Shown here: one piece after another, positions 9,109 to 18,412 of the stretch | Layout: every line of letters starts with the position of its first letter | How positions within the stretch are numbered: the first letter of the stretch is position 1 | DNA from: Sphingomonas lutea | GTDB lineage: Bacteria > Pseudomonadota > Alphaproteobacteria > Sphingomonadales > Sphingomonadaceae | Reading direction: 5' to 3' | Assembly: GCF_014396785.1 (NCBI RefSeq) | Contig: NZ_CP060718.1 | Span: forward strand, 186,001 to 250,000 | Length of the DNA: 64,000 nt | The notes under the pieces: generated by a model | Told to the model about the DNA's origin: nothing | What the model saw: only the letters and a program-made list of their open reading frames with translations | The model's database searches: none | Made by a program: the position numbers and the translations under genes

Positions 9109-9702
9109 ATGAAGTCACTTGCAATGATCGCTGCAAGCGTCGTCGCATTGTCCTTTGCGCCCGCGGCGGCGCAGCCCGTGCAGCCGATGAATCCCGCGCC
9201 AGCGCGCATGGCCGCGCCGCAAAGCCGCGCGCAGGTGGTCGAGAATATCCGCGCAACCTTCGCTCGCCTCGATGCCGACCGCGACGGCGCCCTGACCAGA
9301 GCCGAGGCGCAGGCCGGCCGTGCGATGCGCGGACAGCGGATGCGCGGCAACGCCCAGCGCAATCGCGGGCAGGCGCGCACCGCCGCCTTCGACCGCTTCG
9401 ACACCAATCGCGACGGCGCCATCTCGCGCGCCGAGTGGGACGCGATGACCGCGCTGCGTCAGCAGCGCCGCGCCGCGATGGGCGGCCAGGCCCGCGGTCC
9501 GCGCATGGCCCGCATGGGCGGCCTTGGCGGACGCATGTTCGACACCGCGGACGTCGACCGCGATGGTCGCGTGACGCTGGCCGAGGCGCAGAATGCCGCA
9601 CTGCAGCGCTTCGACCGCACCGACATCAACCGCGACGGTCAGGTCACGCGCGAAGAGCGGCGCCTGATGCGCCAGCAAATGCGCGCGCAGCGCCGCGGCT
9701 AG
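9109..9702 (+). CDS. Secreted EF-hand calcium-binding protein
   Basis: A 197-residue protein with a signal peptide (hydrophobic core, cleavage after A-A-A-Q near residue 20). Four calcium-binding loops of the D-x-[DN]-x-D-G form are visible: D-A-D-R-D-G-A, D-T-N-R-D-G-A, D-V-D-R-D-G-R and D-I-N-R-D-G-Q, each followed by a Glu-containing helix. The rest is rich in Arg, Gln and Ala. Start ATG 9109 is set by a perfect AGGAGG at 9095-9100 with an 8-base spacer; the in-frame ATG at 9088 lies upstream of that site. It probably buffers or senses calcium in the periplasm. A second such protein lies at 42854-43384. Confidence 0.9.
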   Translation: MKSLAMIAASVVALSFAPAAAQPVQPMNPAPARMAAPQSRAQVVENIRATFARLDADRDGALTRAEAQAGRAMRGQRMRGNAQRNRGQARTAAFDRFDTNRDGAISRAEWDAMTALRQQRRAAMGGQARGPRMARMGGLGGRMFDTADVDRDGRVTLAEAQNAALQRFDRTDINRDGQVTREERRLMRQQMRAQRRG

Positions 9703-9710
9703 CGCAACCG

Positions 9711-9737
9711 AGGCCCGGCTTCACTGCCGGGCCTTTT
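9711..9737 (+). terminator. Rho-independent terminator after the EF-hand gene
   Basis: Stem GGCCCGGC (9712-9719) pairs with GCCGGGCC (9726-9733) around a TTCACT loop, extended by an A-T pair and followed by TTTT. It lies directly between the convergent EF-hand and cyclopropane synthase genes and fits the plus-strand transcript. Confidence 0.85.
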
Positions 9738-10969
9738 CATTTGGCCGCGGCAATCTCGCGGTACCGCCCCTCGGCCTCGAACATGTAGTCGCGGGTGATC
9801 GGCAGCGCATTGCGGTCGCGCACATATTGTACCTGGTAATTGCACGCCGCCCCGGTCTCGAACATCACCACGCCGCCCGACAGATAATATTCCCACATGC
9901 GGAAGAAGCGTGCGTCGTACATCGCTTCGATCTCCGCCCGCGCCGCGGTCGCGCGGGCCAGCCAGTGGCGCAACGTGTAGCCGTAATGGCGTCGCAAATT
10001 CTCGACATCTGCGGAGATCAGCCGCGCCCGCGCGCTCGCCTCCGCCATCTGCGCCAGCGACGGCAAATGGTAGCCGGGGAAGATATATTTGTCGGTGAAC
10101 GGGTCCGGCCCCTTCGACGGGTTGCCGAGCTTTCCGATGGTGTGCACCAGCATCACGCCATCGGGGTTCAGCAGATCGCGGCACTTGGCGAAAAATTCGT
10201 CATAATGTTTCAGCCCGACATGTTCGAACATGCCGACCGACACGATGCGGTCGAAGGTTTTGTCGAGCTGGCGGTAGTCGATCAGCTCGAACTTCACCCG
10301 GTCGGCGACGCCCGCCGCCGCCGCGCGTTCGCGCGCGATCTTGAGCTGATGTTCGGACAAGGTGACACCAAGCACGTCGACGTCCGCGACCTTGTGCAGA
10401 TAGAGCGCCATTCCGCCCCAGCCGCTGCCGATGTCGAGCACGCGCAGCCCGGGCCGGAGCGCGAGCTTGGCGGCGATGTGCGCCTTCTTGTGGGCCTGCG
10501 CCTGTTCCAGGCTGTTGGCGGGGTCGGTGAAGTAAGCGCAGCTATATTGCTTGTCGTCGTCGAGGAAGAGTTCGTAGAGCTCGTCCTTAAGGTCGTAATG
10601 ATGCGCGACGTTGCGCCGCGCGCGCCCGAAGTCGTTCGGCTTTAGCCAGCGCAGGAACTTGCCCTTGCTTTTGCGCTTGTTGAGCGCCTTGCGCCCCGCC
10701 CCGCCGTCCTCCCAGCGATTGGCGCCGACGATCATCTCCATGAGGTCGAGAATCGTCCCGTCCTCGATTGTCAGACGACCGTCCATATAGGCTTCGCCAA
10801 GGCCAAGCCGCGGGTTGCGCACGATGTCGAACGCGACCTTGCGGTCGGTCAATGCGATCGTGAAATGCTTTCCGCCCGTGGGCCCGAATGTCTGCGCCGG
10901 CCGGCCGGGCATCTTGATCGTCAGGCTGCCGGATTTGAGCAGCTTGCCCAGTAACGTGTCGAGAAGCAC
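9737..10969 (-). CDS. cfa: Cyclopropane-fatty-acyl-phospholipid synthase family protein
   Basis: A 410-residue cytosolic enzyme facing the membrane. It adds a methylene group from SAM across the double bond of unsaturated phospholipid acyl chains. Family marks are N-V-A-H-H-Y-D-L-K-D-E-L-Y near residues 118-130, Q-Y-S-C-A-Y-F (substrate pocket), the SAM motif V-L-D-I-G-S-G-W-G-G, and E-H-V-G-L-K-H-Y with M-L-V-H-T-I-G. The start is GTG 10969: GCGGAGGAAGC lies just upstream in the transcript, and the frame further up belongs to a divergent gene. Such SAM enzymes can also act on other lipids, so the exact product is not certain. Confidence 0.92.
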   Translation of the reverse strand: MLLDTLLGKLLKSGSLTIKMPGRPAQTFGPTGGKHFTIALTDRKVAFDIVRNPRLGLGEAYMDGRLTIEDGTILDLMEMIVGANRWEDGGAGRKALNKRKSKGKFLRWLKPNDFGRARRNVAHHYDLKDELYELFLDDDKQYSCAYFTDPANSLEQAQAHKKAHIAAKLALRPGLRVLDIGSGWGGMALYLHKVADVDVLGVTLSEHQLKIARERAAAAGVADRVKFELIDYRQLDKTFDRIVSVGMFEHVGLKHYDEFFAKCRDLLNPDGVMLVHTIGKLGNPSKGPDPFTDKYIFPGYHLPSLAQMAEASARARLISADVENLRRHYGYTLRHWLARATAARAEIEAMYDARFFRMWEYYLSGGVVMFETGAACNYQVQYVRDRNALPITRDYMFEAEGRYREIAAAK

Positions 10970-11074
10970 GCTTCCTCCGCAAAAATTGGCGCTCAACGAT
11001 GGCTTCGCTTTAACCCGAACGCAATCATTCCGGACTAGCCGTTTACCAAGTTGGGGAAGAAAGCGGCGCGGTCC

Positions 11075-12070
11075 ATGAAGTTGATCATCCAGATCCCGTG
11101 CTTCAACGAGGCGGAAAGCCTTCCGGCGACACTCGCCGCCCTGCCGCGTACCCTGCCGGGGATCGACGCAATCGAGCTTTTGATCATCGACGACGGAAGC
11201 CGCGACGACACGTCCGGCGTGGCGCGCCGCTGGGGCGTTCATCACGTTGTTCGGCATCGTACCAATCGTGGTCTGGCAGCTGCCTTCCGCAGCGGATTGC
11301 AGCGCGCGCTTGACCTGGGCGCGGACATCATCGTCAACACCGATGCCGACAATCAGTATGAAGGCGCAGACATCGCCCAGCTGGTGGCGCCGATCGTTGC
11401 CGGCCAGGCCGACGTCGTCATCGGCGACCGCAGGGTTCGCGACAACGCGCACTTCGGCCGGGTCAAGCGGCTGCTCCAGCGCCTTGGAAGCGCCGTCGTC
11501 CGCCGCTTGTCGGGAACGCAGGTCACCGACGCCGTCAGCGGCTTTCGCGCCATCACGCGGTCGGCCGCGCAGCGGATCAACATCACGTCCGACTTTTCCT
11601 ACACGACCGAAATGCTGATCCAGGCCGGCCGTAAGCGGATGGCCGTGGTTTCGGTGCCCATCCGCACCAACGGCGCGGTGCGCCCGTCGCGGCTGTTCAG
11701 TTCGATTCCGCAATTCATCATGAATACCGGCGTCACGCTGGTTCGCGCCTACATGATGTACAATCCGCTGCGCGTATTCGCGTCGATCGGCCTTGCCGCA
11801 TTCCTCATCGGCCTGGCCCCCATGCTGCGCTTCGCCTTCTTCTATTTCACCGGCGACGGTGCGGGCCATGTCCAGTCGCTGGTCATTGGCGGCGTCCTGA
11901 TGATCGTCGGGGTCATCGCCGCCATGCTGGGCGCGCTGGCCGATCTGATCGGCCGCAACCGTCAGCTGATCGAACAGATGCTGGAGCGCGTCCGTGCGCT
12001 GGAATCGGCGGTGGCAGCGCGGGAAGATCCGGCTGTGGCGCCCGCAATCAAGCAACGGCGCGCAGGCTGA
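11075..12070 (+). CDS. GT2 glycosyltransferase, DPM1-like, with two C-terminal helices
   Basis: A 331-residue enzyme. The GT-A domain shows I-I-Q-I-P-C-F-N-E-A-E at residues 3-13, I-I-D-D-G-S-R-D at 37-44 and D-A-D-N-Q-Y at 90-95, which is the polyprenyl-phosphate mannose/glucose synthase pattern. Two membrane helices near 230-250 and 270-295 follow, then a short acidic tail. It probably makes an undecaprenyl-linked sugar for the GT39-like protein encoded eight bases downstream. ATG 11075 gives the usual N-terminus right before the first strand. It opens a five-gene run that ends with a flippase. Confidence 0.88.
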   Translation: MKLIIQIPCFNEAESLPATLAALPRTLPGIDAIELLIIDDGSRDDTSGVARRWGVHHVVRHRTNRGLAAAFRSGLQRALDLGADIIVNTDADNQYEGADIAQLVAPIVAGQADVVIGDRRVRDNAHFGRVKRLLQRLGSAVVRRLSGTQVTDAVSGFRAITRSAAQRINITSDFSYTTEMLIQAGRKRMAVVSVPIRTNGAVRPSRLFSSIPQFIMNTGVTLVRAYMMYNPLRVFASIGLAAFLIGLAPMLRFAFFYFTGDGAGHVQSLVIGGVLMIVGVIAAMLGALADLIGRNRQLIEQMLERVRALESAVAAREDPAVAPAIKQRRAG

Positions 12071-12077
12071 TCGACCA

Positions 12078-13790
12078 ATGTCGTTGAGCTTGACGATCGG
12101 TGCGCGCGCACCTGGGCACCCGCGCCACGCGCACCTGTTCGACCAGATCGGTGCGCGGCAGGCGTGGATCGCGGCCGCATGTGCCGTCGTGTGCCTGCTT
12201 CTTCAGGCGCGCATGATTTTCCTGCAGCCCATCCATTGGGACGAATATCGCTTCCTTGCCGACATCCACGCCTTCCAGCGCGGGGAATTGTCGAGCGCCT
12301 TCCTGACATTCCAGGTGCATTTGTTCGGGTGGCTGACACGCTTCCCGAACGAGATGGACCAGATTCACGTCGCGCGCGGCGTGATGCTTGCGTTGGAAAG
12401 CGGGACGGTGGTCTTCATCTGGCTTATCGCCCGGCGCTTCTTCGACGCGACCGCGGCCGCCTTCGCTGCGACCGCTTATTTGTCCTTCAGCTACGTCTTC
12501 CTGCACGGCGCAAGCTTCCGGTTCGATCCGATCGCCATCTTCCTGGTGATGTTCGCGACGTGGCTGCTGATCTGCCGGCCGCTCCGCCTGGTCACGATTT
12601 CCGCAGTCGCGCTGGCCGTCGCCATTGCCACCATGGTCACGGTGAAAGTCGCACTTGCCGCGCCGTTGCTCGTCGCCGCGGGTGTCTACCGCATCATGGA
12701 GGCGGAGCGGCGCGTGCCGACACTCCTCGCCTTGGCCGGCGGTGCCGCGCTTTCCGCACTGTTCCTGGCGCTGCTCTACGCGTGGCACGCAAGTACGCTC
12801 GCCGCGCCGACCGTGAGCGCGACCCAGCAGCAATTGGGGTCGAGCTACGACAAGACCTTAAGCGACTGGCGGCCGTTCTGGACGCACCGCTACTTCATTC
12901 GTGCCGTGCTCGAAAACCCGGTCTACTGGGTAATGCTCGCGGCCGGAATTTTCGCGATCGGGCGGCGCCTTCGCGACCAGCCGGTCCGGTCGCTGATGCT
13001 GCTGGCCTTCATGCTGCCGTTCCTGACGCTAACTTTCTACCGCAACGCCTTCCCCTATTTTTACGCCTTCATCCTGGCGCCTGCGGCGATCACTGTCGCA
13101 GGTGCGGCAACTTTGTCGTGGCTGCGGCCCTTCCTGTGGCTGGTCACGACCGGCTGGACGATCGTCGCCGCACTGATGATGATGCGCATCAACCCGGCGA
13201 CCGCGGCCGACCAGGCGGCGGCGACAAACCTCGTCCACCGCTTGTTTCCAAGTCCCGTTCCCTATCTCGACCGCAGCTCGATGATCCCGACCTTTCCGCA
13301 GGCTGGAATGTTCATGAGCAGCTGGGAGATGGAGAATTATCGTGACGGCAAGCGCCCAACGATCCGGACGTTGCTCGCAACGCGCCAGCCGGTTTTCATC
13401 ATCGCCAACAGCCCGATCATTTCCGAGGGCTTCGGGATTGCGCCCAGTGCAACGCCGCGCATCCTTTTCCATCCCGAAGACCGTGCGGCACTGCAGTCGC
13501 AATATGTGCATTACACGGGGCCGATCTGGATCGCCGGAAAGCGGATTGCAGCCTCCCCGCGGCCGGTCGTCGCGGACTTCCAAGTCGCGGGAACCTATGT
13601 GCTGAACAGCCGTGTTCCCGTCCAGATCGATGGTCGCACCGTGGCGCCCCACGCGGCCGTGACGATTGGTCAGGGCCGGCATCGCATTGTTTCGCCGCAG
13701 GGCGCGCAGGGGATTCTTCTGCGGTGGGGCGCGGGGCTTCCGCAGGCCGCGCAATCCGCGCCGCGCGAACTCGTCTTCGACAATCTGTAG
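12078..13790 (+). CDS. GT39/ArnT-like membrane glycosyltransferase
   Basis: A 570-residue protein with about ten membrane helices. After helix 1 comes P-I-H-W-D-E-Y-R-F (Asp55-Glu56), the catalytic acidic pair that protein mannosyltransferases and ArnT place in the first periplasmic loop, and A-S-F-R-F-D-P in the next loop. The last 200 residues form a soluble domain ending in a beta-rich stretch. Such enzymes move a sugar from a polyprenyl phosphate to lipid A, glycans or proteins; the acceptor here is unknown. It begins eight bases after the GT2 gene that likely makes its donor. Confidence 0.75.
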   Translation: MSLSLTIGARAPGHPRHAHLFDQIGARQAWIAAACAVVCLLLQARMIFLQPIHWDEYRFLADIHAFQRGELSSAFLTFQVHLFGWLTRFPNEMDQIHVARGVMLALESGTVVFIWLIARRFFDATAAAFAATAYLSFSYVFLHGASFRFDPIAIFLVMFATWLLICRPLRLVTISAVALAVAIATMVTVKVALAAPLLVAAGVYRIMEAERRVPTLLALAGGAALSALFLALLYAWHASTLAAPTVSATQQQLGSSYDKTLSDWRPFWTHRYFIRAVLENPVYWVMLAAGIFAIGRRLRDQPVRSLMLLAFMLPFLTLTFYRNAFPYFYAFILAPAAITVAGAATLSWLRPFLWLVTTGWTIVAALMMMRINPATAADQAAATNLVHRLFPSPVPYLDRSSMIPTFPQAGMFMSSWEMENYRDGKRPTIRTLLATRQPVFIIANSPIISEGFGIAPSATPRILFHPEDRAALQSQYVHYTGPIWIAGKRIAASPRPVVADFQVAGTYVLNSRVPVQIDGRTVAPHAAVTIGQGRHRIVSPQGAQGILLRWGAGLPQAAQSAPRELVFDNL

Positions 13791-13804
13791 CGCGGCGTGA
13801 CGAG

Positions 13805-14950
13805 GTGAACGCGCCCTTCCCCGCCATCGACGCCGCCGCTGCGCAGCGGCCGCTGCGCCGGGTCATGGCATGGGGCACGGCCGACCGCGACAAGCCGCGC
13901 AACCGCATCCTCCTCGATGCGCTGCGCGACGCCGACTTCGAACTTCAGGAAGTGCATGCCGACGTTTGGGCGGGCGTCGCCGACAAAAGCCGGCTGGGGC
14001 GCGCTGCGCGCCTGGCCCGCTATCTCCGGCTCGTCCTCGTCTATCCGAAACTGCTGATCCAGTTCCTGCTCGCGCCGCGGCCGGATGCGCTGGTGGTCGG
14101 CTATCCCGCGCAGCTCGACGTGTCGATGCTGTGGCCGGCGGCAAAGCTGCGCCGCGTCCCGATCCTGATGGATCTGTTCATCTCGATCTACGACACGACC
14201 GTCCACGATCGCGCGCTGACGCGACCGGGGTCGCTCAAGGCGCGGCTGCTTTGGGGCATGGAATGGCTCGCGTGCCGCGCGGCGGACCGAGTGATCATCG
14301 ATACCGCGGCCCATGCGCGCTACGTCGAAGAATTGTTCGACCTGCCGGCGGGGTCGGTCGGCCACGTCGCCGTCGGGGCGGAGATTGCGAAGTTCGAACG
14401 CCTGCCGCGCCGAGCCAAGGCAGGCCGGCCGCGGCTGTTGTTCTACGGCCAGCTGATCCCCCTGCACGGGATCGAAACCATCCTCGCCGCCGCTTGCTCG
14501 GACCGGGGGCAGGCTTTCGATTGGACCATCATCGGCGACGGGCAGGATGCGTCAAAGGTGGCCGCCGCGCTTGGCCCGTCCGGCCCCCGTCACGTGCATT
14601 GGATCAAGTGGGTGCCATATGCCGAACTGCCGCACTGGATCGCGCAGTCCGATATTTGCCTCGGCATCTTCGGCACGTCGCGCAAGGCCGCGTCGGTGGT
14701 GCCCAACAAGGTCTTCCAATGCCTGGCGAGCGGCCGCCATGTCGTCACCCGCGCATCGCTCGCGCTTGCCGAGCTTCCGGCCGACGCGGGCCTGACGATG
14801 GTTGAGCCGGGCTCACCGGATCGCCTGCTCGACGGCATCGAAGCCGCACTGGCCGCCGGGTGCCCTGAGCCCTCTTCGCATCTCGTTAACCACTTTTCGG
14901 CAGACAGGCTGGGGTCGCAAATGATCCGCTACCTCGAAGGACTGCAGTGA
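13805..14950 (+). CDS. Glycosyltransferase, GT4/GT-B type
   Basis: A 381-residue cytosolic GT-B enzyme. The N-terminal domain opens with R-R-V-M-A-W-G-T-A-D-R-D; the C-terminal donor domain shows L-L-F-Y-G-Q-L-I-P-L-H-G-I, W-T-I-I-G-D-G-Q and the late V-V-P-N-K-V-F-Q-C-L-A-S-G, which correspond to the E-x(7)-E region of GT4 enzymes although the usual Glu residues are not clear. GTG 13805 is chosen because the first beta-strand would be cut by the ATG at 13865. The stop overlaps the next start as GTGA. Donor and acceptor are unknown. Confidence 0.78.
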   Translation: MNAPFPAIDAAAAQRPLRRVMAWGTADRDKPRNRILLDALRDADFELQEVHADVWAGVADKSRLGRAARLARYLRLVLVYPKLLIQFLLAPRPDALVVGYPAQLDVSMLWPAAKLRRVPILMDLFISIYDTTVHDRALTRPGSLKARLLWGMEWLACRAADRVIIDTAAHARYVEELFDLPAGSVGHVAVGAEIAKFERLPRRAKAGRPRLLFYGQLIPLHGIETILAAACSDRGQAFDWTIIGDGQDASKVAAALGPSGPRHVHWIKWVPYAELPHWIAQSDICLGIFGTSRKAASVVPNKVFQCLASGRHVVTRASLALAELPADAGLTMVEPGSPDRLLDGIEAALAAGCPEPSSHLVNHFSADRLGSQMIRYLEGLQ

Positions 14951-15753
14951 GCACGGTCACGTATCATCCGCATTTCGGGCCGGCGATGCCGTCGCTGAAC
15001 TGGACGCCCGCGCCACGCTACGTCCTGCGTCGTGATCGCATTTTGCGGCATCTGCGACGGATCGGCCCGTGCCGCATTCTCGACATCGGCTGCGGCCCGG
15101 GTGCGCTGGTCTCGGAACTGCGCCGCGCGGGATACGATGCGCATGGCGTCGATCGATCGGCCAAGGCCATCGCGCTTGGCCGCCATCTCCAGCAGCAGGC
15201 GCCGGGGATGGAATTGCGGGCCGAGATTGATGAATCGTGGCAGGGCAAGTTCGACGTCGTCATGTCGTTCGAAGTGATCGAGCATCTGGCGGAAGATGTC
15301 CGGGAAATGCGCAATTGGCGCCGTTTCCTGCGACCCGGCGGACAATTGATTGTGTCCACGCCGGCGCATCAGCGTCGCTGGAACGCGGCCGACGAATGGG
15401 CCGGGCATGTGCGCCGTTATGAGCGCGACGAGCTGATCCGTGCGGTGGAAAGCGCCGGCTTTAACGTCGTCCTTGTCGAGACCTACGGGTTTCCCCTGGC
15501 GAACCTCATGGAGCGCTTGTGCGCGCCGGGTTATCGCAAGCGCTTGGCTGAAAAGGCCAGGATGGGCCTGGATACCGCCGCGCTGACCGACGACAGTGGA
15601 TCGGACCGTTCGGCGCACGCGCGCTTCTGGCCATTCTACGCCAGCCTGCCGGGCACGCTTGCAATGCGTGTCCTGTGCCAGGTGCAACGCCTGTTCGTGA
15701 AGACGCAGCTCGGTCCGGGCTTCATCCTTATCGCGCGACGACGCGAAGGATGA
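14947..15753 (+). CDS. Class I SAM-dependent methyltransferase (glycan cluster)
   Basis: A 268-residue enzyme. Motif I is I-L-D-I-G-C-G-P-G-A near residues 44-53, the strand-2 acid is G-V-D-R, motif IV is M-S-F-E-V-I-E-H-L, and L-R-P-G-G-Q-L-I-V-S-T-P-A-H follows. The T-P-A-H-Q-R-R-W-N-A-A-D-E-W segment resembles that of the methyltransferase at 4683-5411 (V-P-A-H-Q-W-M-W-S-A-H-D), so the two are probably paralogues acting on related lipid or sugar substrates. GTG start and ATGA stop overlaps on both sides mark it as part of one transcript. Confidence 0.85.
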   Translation: MSTVTYHPHFGPAMPSLNWTPAPRYVLRRDRILRHLRRIGPCRILDIGCGPGALVSELRRAGYDAHGVDRSAKAIALGRHLQQQAPGMELRAEIDESWQGKFDVVMSFEVIEHLAEDVREMRNWRRFLRPGGQLIVSTPAHQRRWNAADEWAGHVRRYERDELIRAVESAGFNVVLVETYGFPLANLMERLCAPGYRKRLAEKARMGLDTAALTDDSGSDRSAHARFWPFYASLPGTLAMRVLCQVQRLFVKTQLGPGFILIARRREG

Positions 15754-16694
15754 CGCGCTGGGCAGCGTGGGCGGGCAGCCTGGCAGCAATCCTCGCCATG
15801 GCCCTCGTCATCTACCTCTTCGGCGGCGACCTCCGTGCGGCAGCGACGTGGAATCGCGCCGTCGCCGCAGGCTTCGCCACTTCGGTCGCGCTTTACGTCG
15901 CGGCGATGCTGGTTGCGGCATCGGTGTGGAAAATCATCCTCGACACGTTTGGATCGGCGCAATCTTGGCCGGCGGCGGGTCGTCAGGTGCTGATCTCACA
16001 GATCGGCAAATATGTGCCCGGCGGCGTCGCCCAATTCCTCGGACGCGCCGCAATGACGATGAAGGCAGGCGTCCCGGCCAGGACGGTCGGCTTCGCACTC
16101 ATCGCCGAAACCTTCGTCACGTTGGTCGGCGGGGCGTGCGCCGTGGCGGTCGCCATTGCGTTCGACCCAGGCCTGCTGACCCGGGTCGAAACCATCCTTC
16201 CGCAGGATCAGGCATGGAGCCGCGTTGCCGTGACCCTGTGCGCGGTTGTGCTGGCGCTGGTGACATGGCTCGTCGTGGCCAAGCGCGTGCGCGCCGACTT
16301 GCTGCCGAAGATCCGCCTTGAACATCTCGCCGCCTTGATCGCCATGCACGTCGTCGCGTTCCTGCTTCTCGGCGCCTCCCTGCATTTCATTGCGACGGCC
16401 GTATCGCAAGCCAGCGTGTCGCTGTCGCTGTCGGTCGCCATATTCGCCGCGGCCTGGGTGGTCGGCTTTGCCGTTCCCGGCGCGCCGGGCGGCCTGGGTG
16501 TGCGCGATTCGGTGATCGTCCTTGGACTGGCCCCGTTCGTGGGTGGCGGCCCGGCGCTGTCGGCTGCCTTGATGCATCGCGCGGCAAGCGTGCTGGGCGA
16601 TGTGATCTCGCTGGGCGTAGGTGTCTGCCTGCCCAAATCGCCCCAAGTGCCCGCTGACCCTTTGAGCGAGCGCAAAAGTCTCAAAAGCGCCTAG
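15750..16694 (+). CDS. Lysylphosphatidylglycerol synthase-type/UPF0104 membrane flippase
   Basis: A 314-residue protein with about eight membrane helices. The segments [12 protein letters not shown] (near 88-99) and [12 protein letters not shown] (near 240-251) are the two conserved loops of the LPG synthase transmembrane family, whose members move lipids or lipid-linked glycans across the inner membrane. It closes the run of glycosyltransferase genes, so the product of that run is probably its cargo. The start overlaps the methyltransferase stop as ATGA; the stop shares CTAG with rlmN. Confidence 0.82.
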   Translation: MTRWAAWAGSLAAILAMALVIYLFGGDLRAAATWNRAVAAGFATSVALYVAAMLVAASVWKIILDTFGSAQSWPAAGRQVLISQIGKYVPGGVAQFLGRAAMTMKAGVPARTVGFALIAETFVTLVGGACAVAVAIAFDPGLLTRVETILPQDQAWSRVAVTLCAVVLALVTWLVVAKRVRADLLPKIRLEHLAALIAMHVVAFLLLGASLHFIATAVSQASVSLSLSVAIFAAAWVVGFAVPGAPGGLGVRDSVIVLGLAPFVGGGPALSAALMHRAASVLGDVISLGVGVCLPKSPQVPADPLSERKSLKSA

Positions 16695-17866
16695 GCGGTC
16701 TCCCGGGACTTCCGTTTCCGTTCCGCCGAGGTCTTGAGCTGGCCGCAGGCGGCGTCGATGTCGCGGCCGCGCGGCGTCCGGACCGGGGCGGAAATGCCCG
16801 CTTCGAACACGATGTTGCTGAAGGATCGGATGCGCTCGTCGGTCGAGCACTCGTAGCCCGCACCCGGCCACGGGTTGAACGGGATCAGGTTGACCTTGGC
16901 CGGGAGCCGATACTGGCGGATCAGCCGCACCAGCTCGCGTGCGTCGGCGTCGCTGTCGTTCTTGTCCTTGAGCATCACATATTCGAACGTGATGCGCCGC
17001 GCATTGTTGGCGCCGGGGTAAGCCGCGCACGCCTCGAGCAACTGGTCGATGCCGTACTTGCGATTGAGCGGCACGATCTCGTCGCGAACGTCCTTGGTCA
17101 CCGCATGGAGCGAAACGGCAAGGTTGACGCCGATCTCCTCGCCCGCGCGGGCCATCATCGGCACCACGCCCGAGGTCGACAGCGTGATGCGGCGCTTGCT
17201 CAGGCCCAGTCCGTCGCCGTCCATGACGATCTTCAGCGCGTCGCGGACATTGTCGAAATTGTACAGCGGCTCGCCCATGCCCATCATGACGATGTTGGTC
17301 AGCATCCGCCCTTCGGGCTGGCTCGGCCATTCGCCCAGCGCATCGCGGGCGAGCATCACCTGGCCGACGATCTCTTGCGGCTCGAGGTTGCGCACCAGCG
17401 CCATCGTCCCGGTGTGGCAGAAGCGGCAATTGAGCGTGCACCCGACCTGGCTCGACACGCACAATGTGCCGCGGTCGGCATCGGGAATGAACACCATTTC
17501 GAATTCGTGGCCGTCGTGCGTCTTGAGCAGCCACTTGCGCGTGCCGTCGGTCGAAACCTGCGCCTCGACCACTTCAGGGCGCGAAATGGCGAAGCGCGCG
17601 GCGAACCACGGGCGCTGCGCCTTGGCGATGTCGCTCATCGCGTTGAAGTCACCGACCCCGCGATTGTAGATCCAGTGCCAGATCTGCTTGGCGCGCAGCT
17701 TGGCCTGGCGCGGCTCGAGCCCGGCCGTTTCAAGCTCTTCACGAATACGTTCGCGCGGCAAGCCGACAAGCTCGATCCGGCCGTCGGCACGCGCGGATGC
17801 GCCGCGCGGCACGGGCACAGGATCGACGGCGCCCGGAATGGGCATCAGGTTGGTGTCGGCGCTCAT
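16691..17866 (-). CDS. rlmN: 23S rRNA (adenine2503-C2)-methyltransferase RlmN
   Basis: A 391-residue radical SAM enzyme that methylates A2503 of 23S rRNA and A37 of some tRNAs. The cluster-binding Cys143, Cys147 and Cys150 are in G-C-T-L-N-C-R-F-C, followed by the SAM-binding M-G-M-G-E-P-L-Y-N. The two methylation cysteines are in [10 protein letters not shown] and near the end in A-A-C-G-Q-L-K-T. N-terminal helix-hairpin region K-Q-I-W-H-W-I-Y is present. Length and order agree with the family. The stop codon is shared with the convergent flippase. Confidence 0.97.
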   Translation of the reverse strand: MSADTNLMPIPGAVDPVPVPRGASARADGRIELVGLPRERIREELETAGLEPRQAKLRAKQIWHWIYNRGVGDFNAMSDIAKAQRPWFAARFAISRPEVVEAQVSTDGTRKWLLKTHDGHEFEMVFIPDADRGTLCVSSQVGCTLNCRFCHTGTMALVRNLEPQEIVGQVMLARDALGEWPSQPEGRMLTNIVMMGMGEPLYNFDNVRDALKIVMDGDGLGLSKRRITLSTSGVVPMMARAGEEIGVNLAVSLHAVTKDVRDEIVPLNRKYGIDQLLEACAAYPGANNARRITFEYVMLKDKNDSDADARELVRLIRQYRLPAKVNLIPFNPWPGAGYECSTDERIRSFSNIVFEAGISAPVRTPRGRDIDAACGQLKTSAERKRKSRETA

Positions 17867-17904
17867 GGTGAGGCGGCCTATCTAGTGCGAATGCGGTGAA
17901 ATTT

Positions 17905-18408
17905 CTAGCGGCGCCGGTAGATGAAGTCGAACGAGGTCGACCAGCTCTTGCCCTCGTCCTTGGACAGCTCGCCATGCTGGCGCACGGTGCCGTCGGGGTT
18001 CGCCGATATTGTCATGCGCGTGACGCCCGCCGGCGTGCGTTGTGACAGAATGACGGCGCCTTTTCGCCAGGGTCCGGTCAATGTCGCCGCGCGGCCGCCA
18101 TTATCGACGTAAAATTGGCGCCATTCCTTGTCGGCCGGGACGTAGGAACTGATCGACCGGCCATGATAGTCGATGGCCGTGCCTCCCGGACCGACGGTTT
18201 GATGATAGGTTTCGCTGATTGCGCACCCGACGACTTTCTCGATCTTGCTTTTGGCAAGAAGAGTGGTCGATCCCGCGGGGAAAACGTCCCAGTCGCCGAT
18301 CCAGAAATCGAGCGCGCTATGATCGGCGTCAGCGCAATTCACCGGTGGCGGCGCGGCGGGAGGACTCGTCTGCGCCGCAGCCAGCATCAGCAGTGCCATC
18401 ACGTTCAT
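17905..18408 (-). CDS. Secreted DUF1579-like protein
   Basis: A 167-residue protein with a short signal peptide (L-L-M-L-A-A-A-Q). The mature part begins with L-D-F-W-I-G-D-W-D-V, the motif seen in DUF1579 and related lipocalin-like proteins of unknown function, and continues as a run of beta-strands ending in F-D-F-I-Y-R-R-R. ATG 18408 follows AGGGGTAAC in the transcript; upstream in-frame codons are not needed. It lies 4 bases downstream of the next gene and is probably expressed with it. Confidence 0.8.
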   Translation of the reverse strand: MNVMALLMLAAAQTSPPAAPPPVNCADADHSALDFWIGDWDVFPAGSTTLLAKSKIEKVVGCAISETYHQTVGPGGTAIDYHGRSISSYVPADKEWRQFYVDNGGRAATLTGPWRKGAVILSQRTPAGVTRMTISANPDGTVRQHGELSKDEGKSWSTSFDFIYRRR

Positions 18409-18412
18409 GAGG

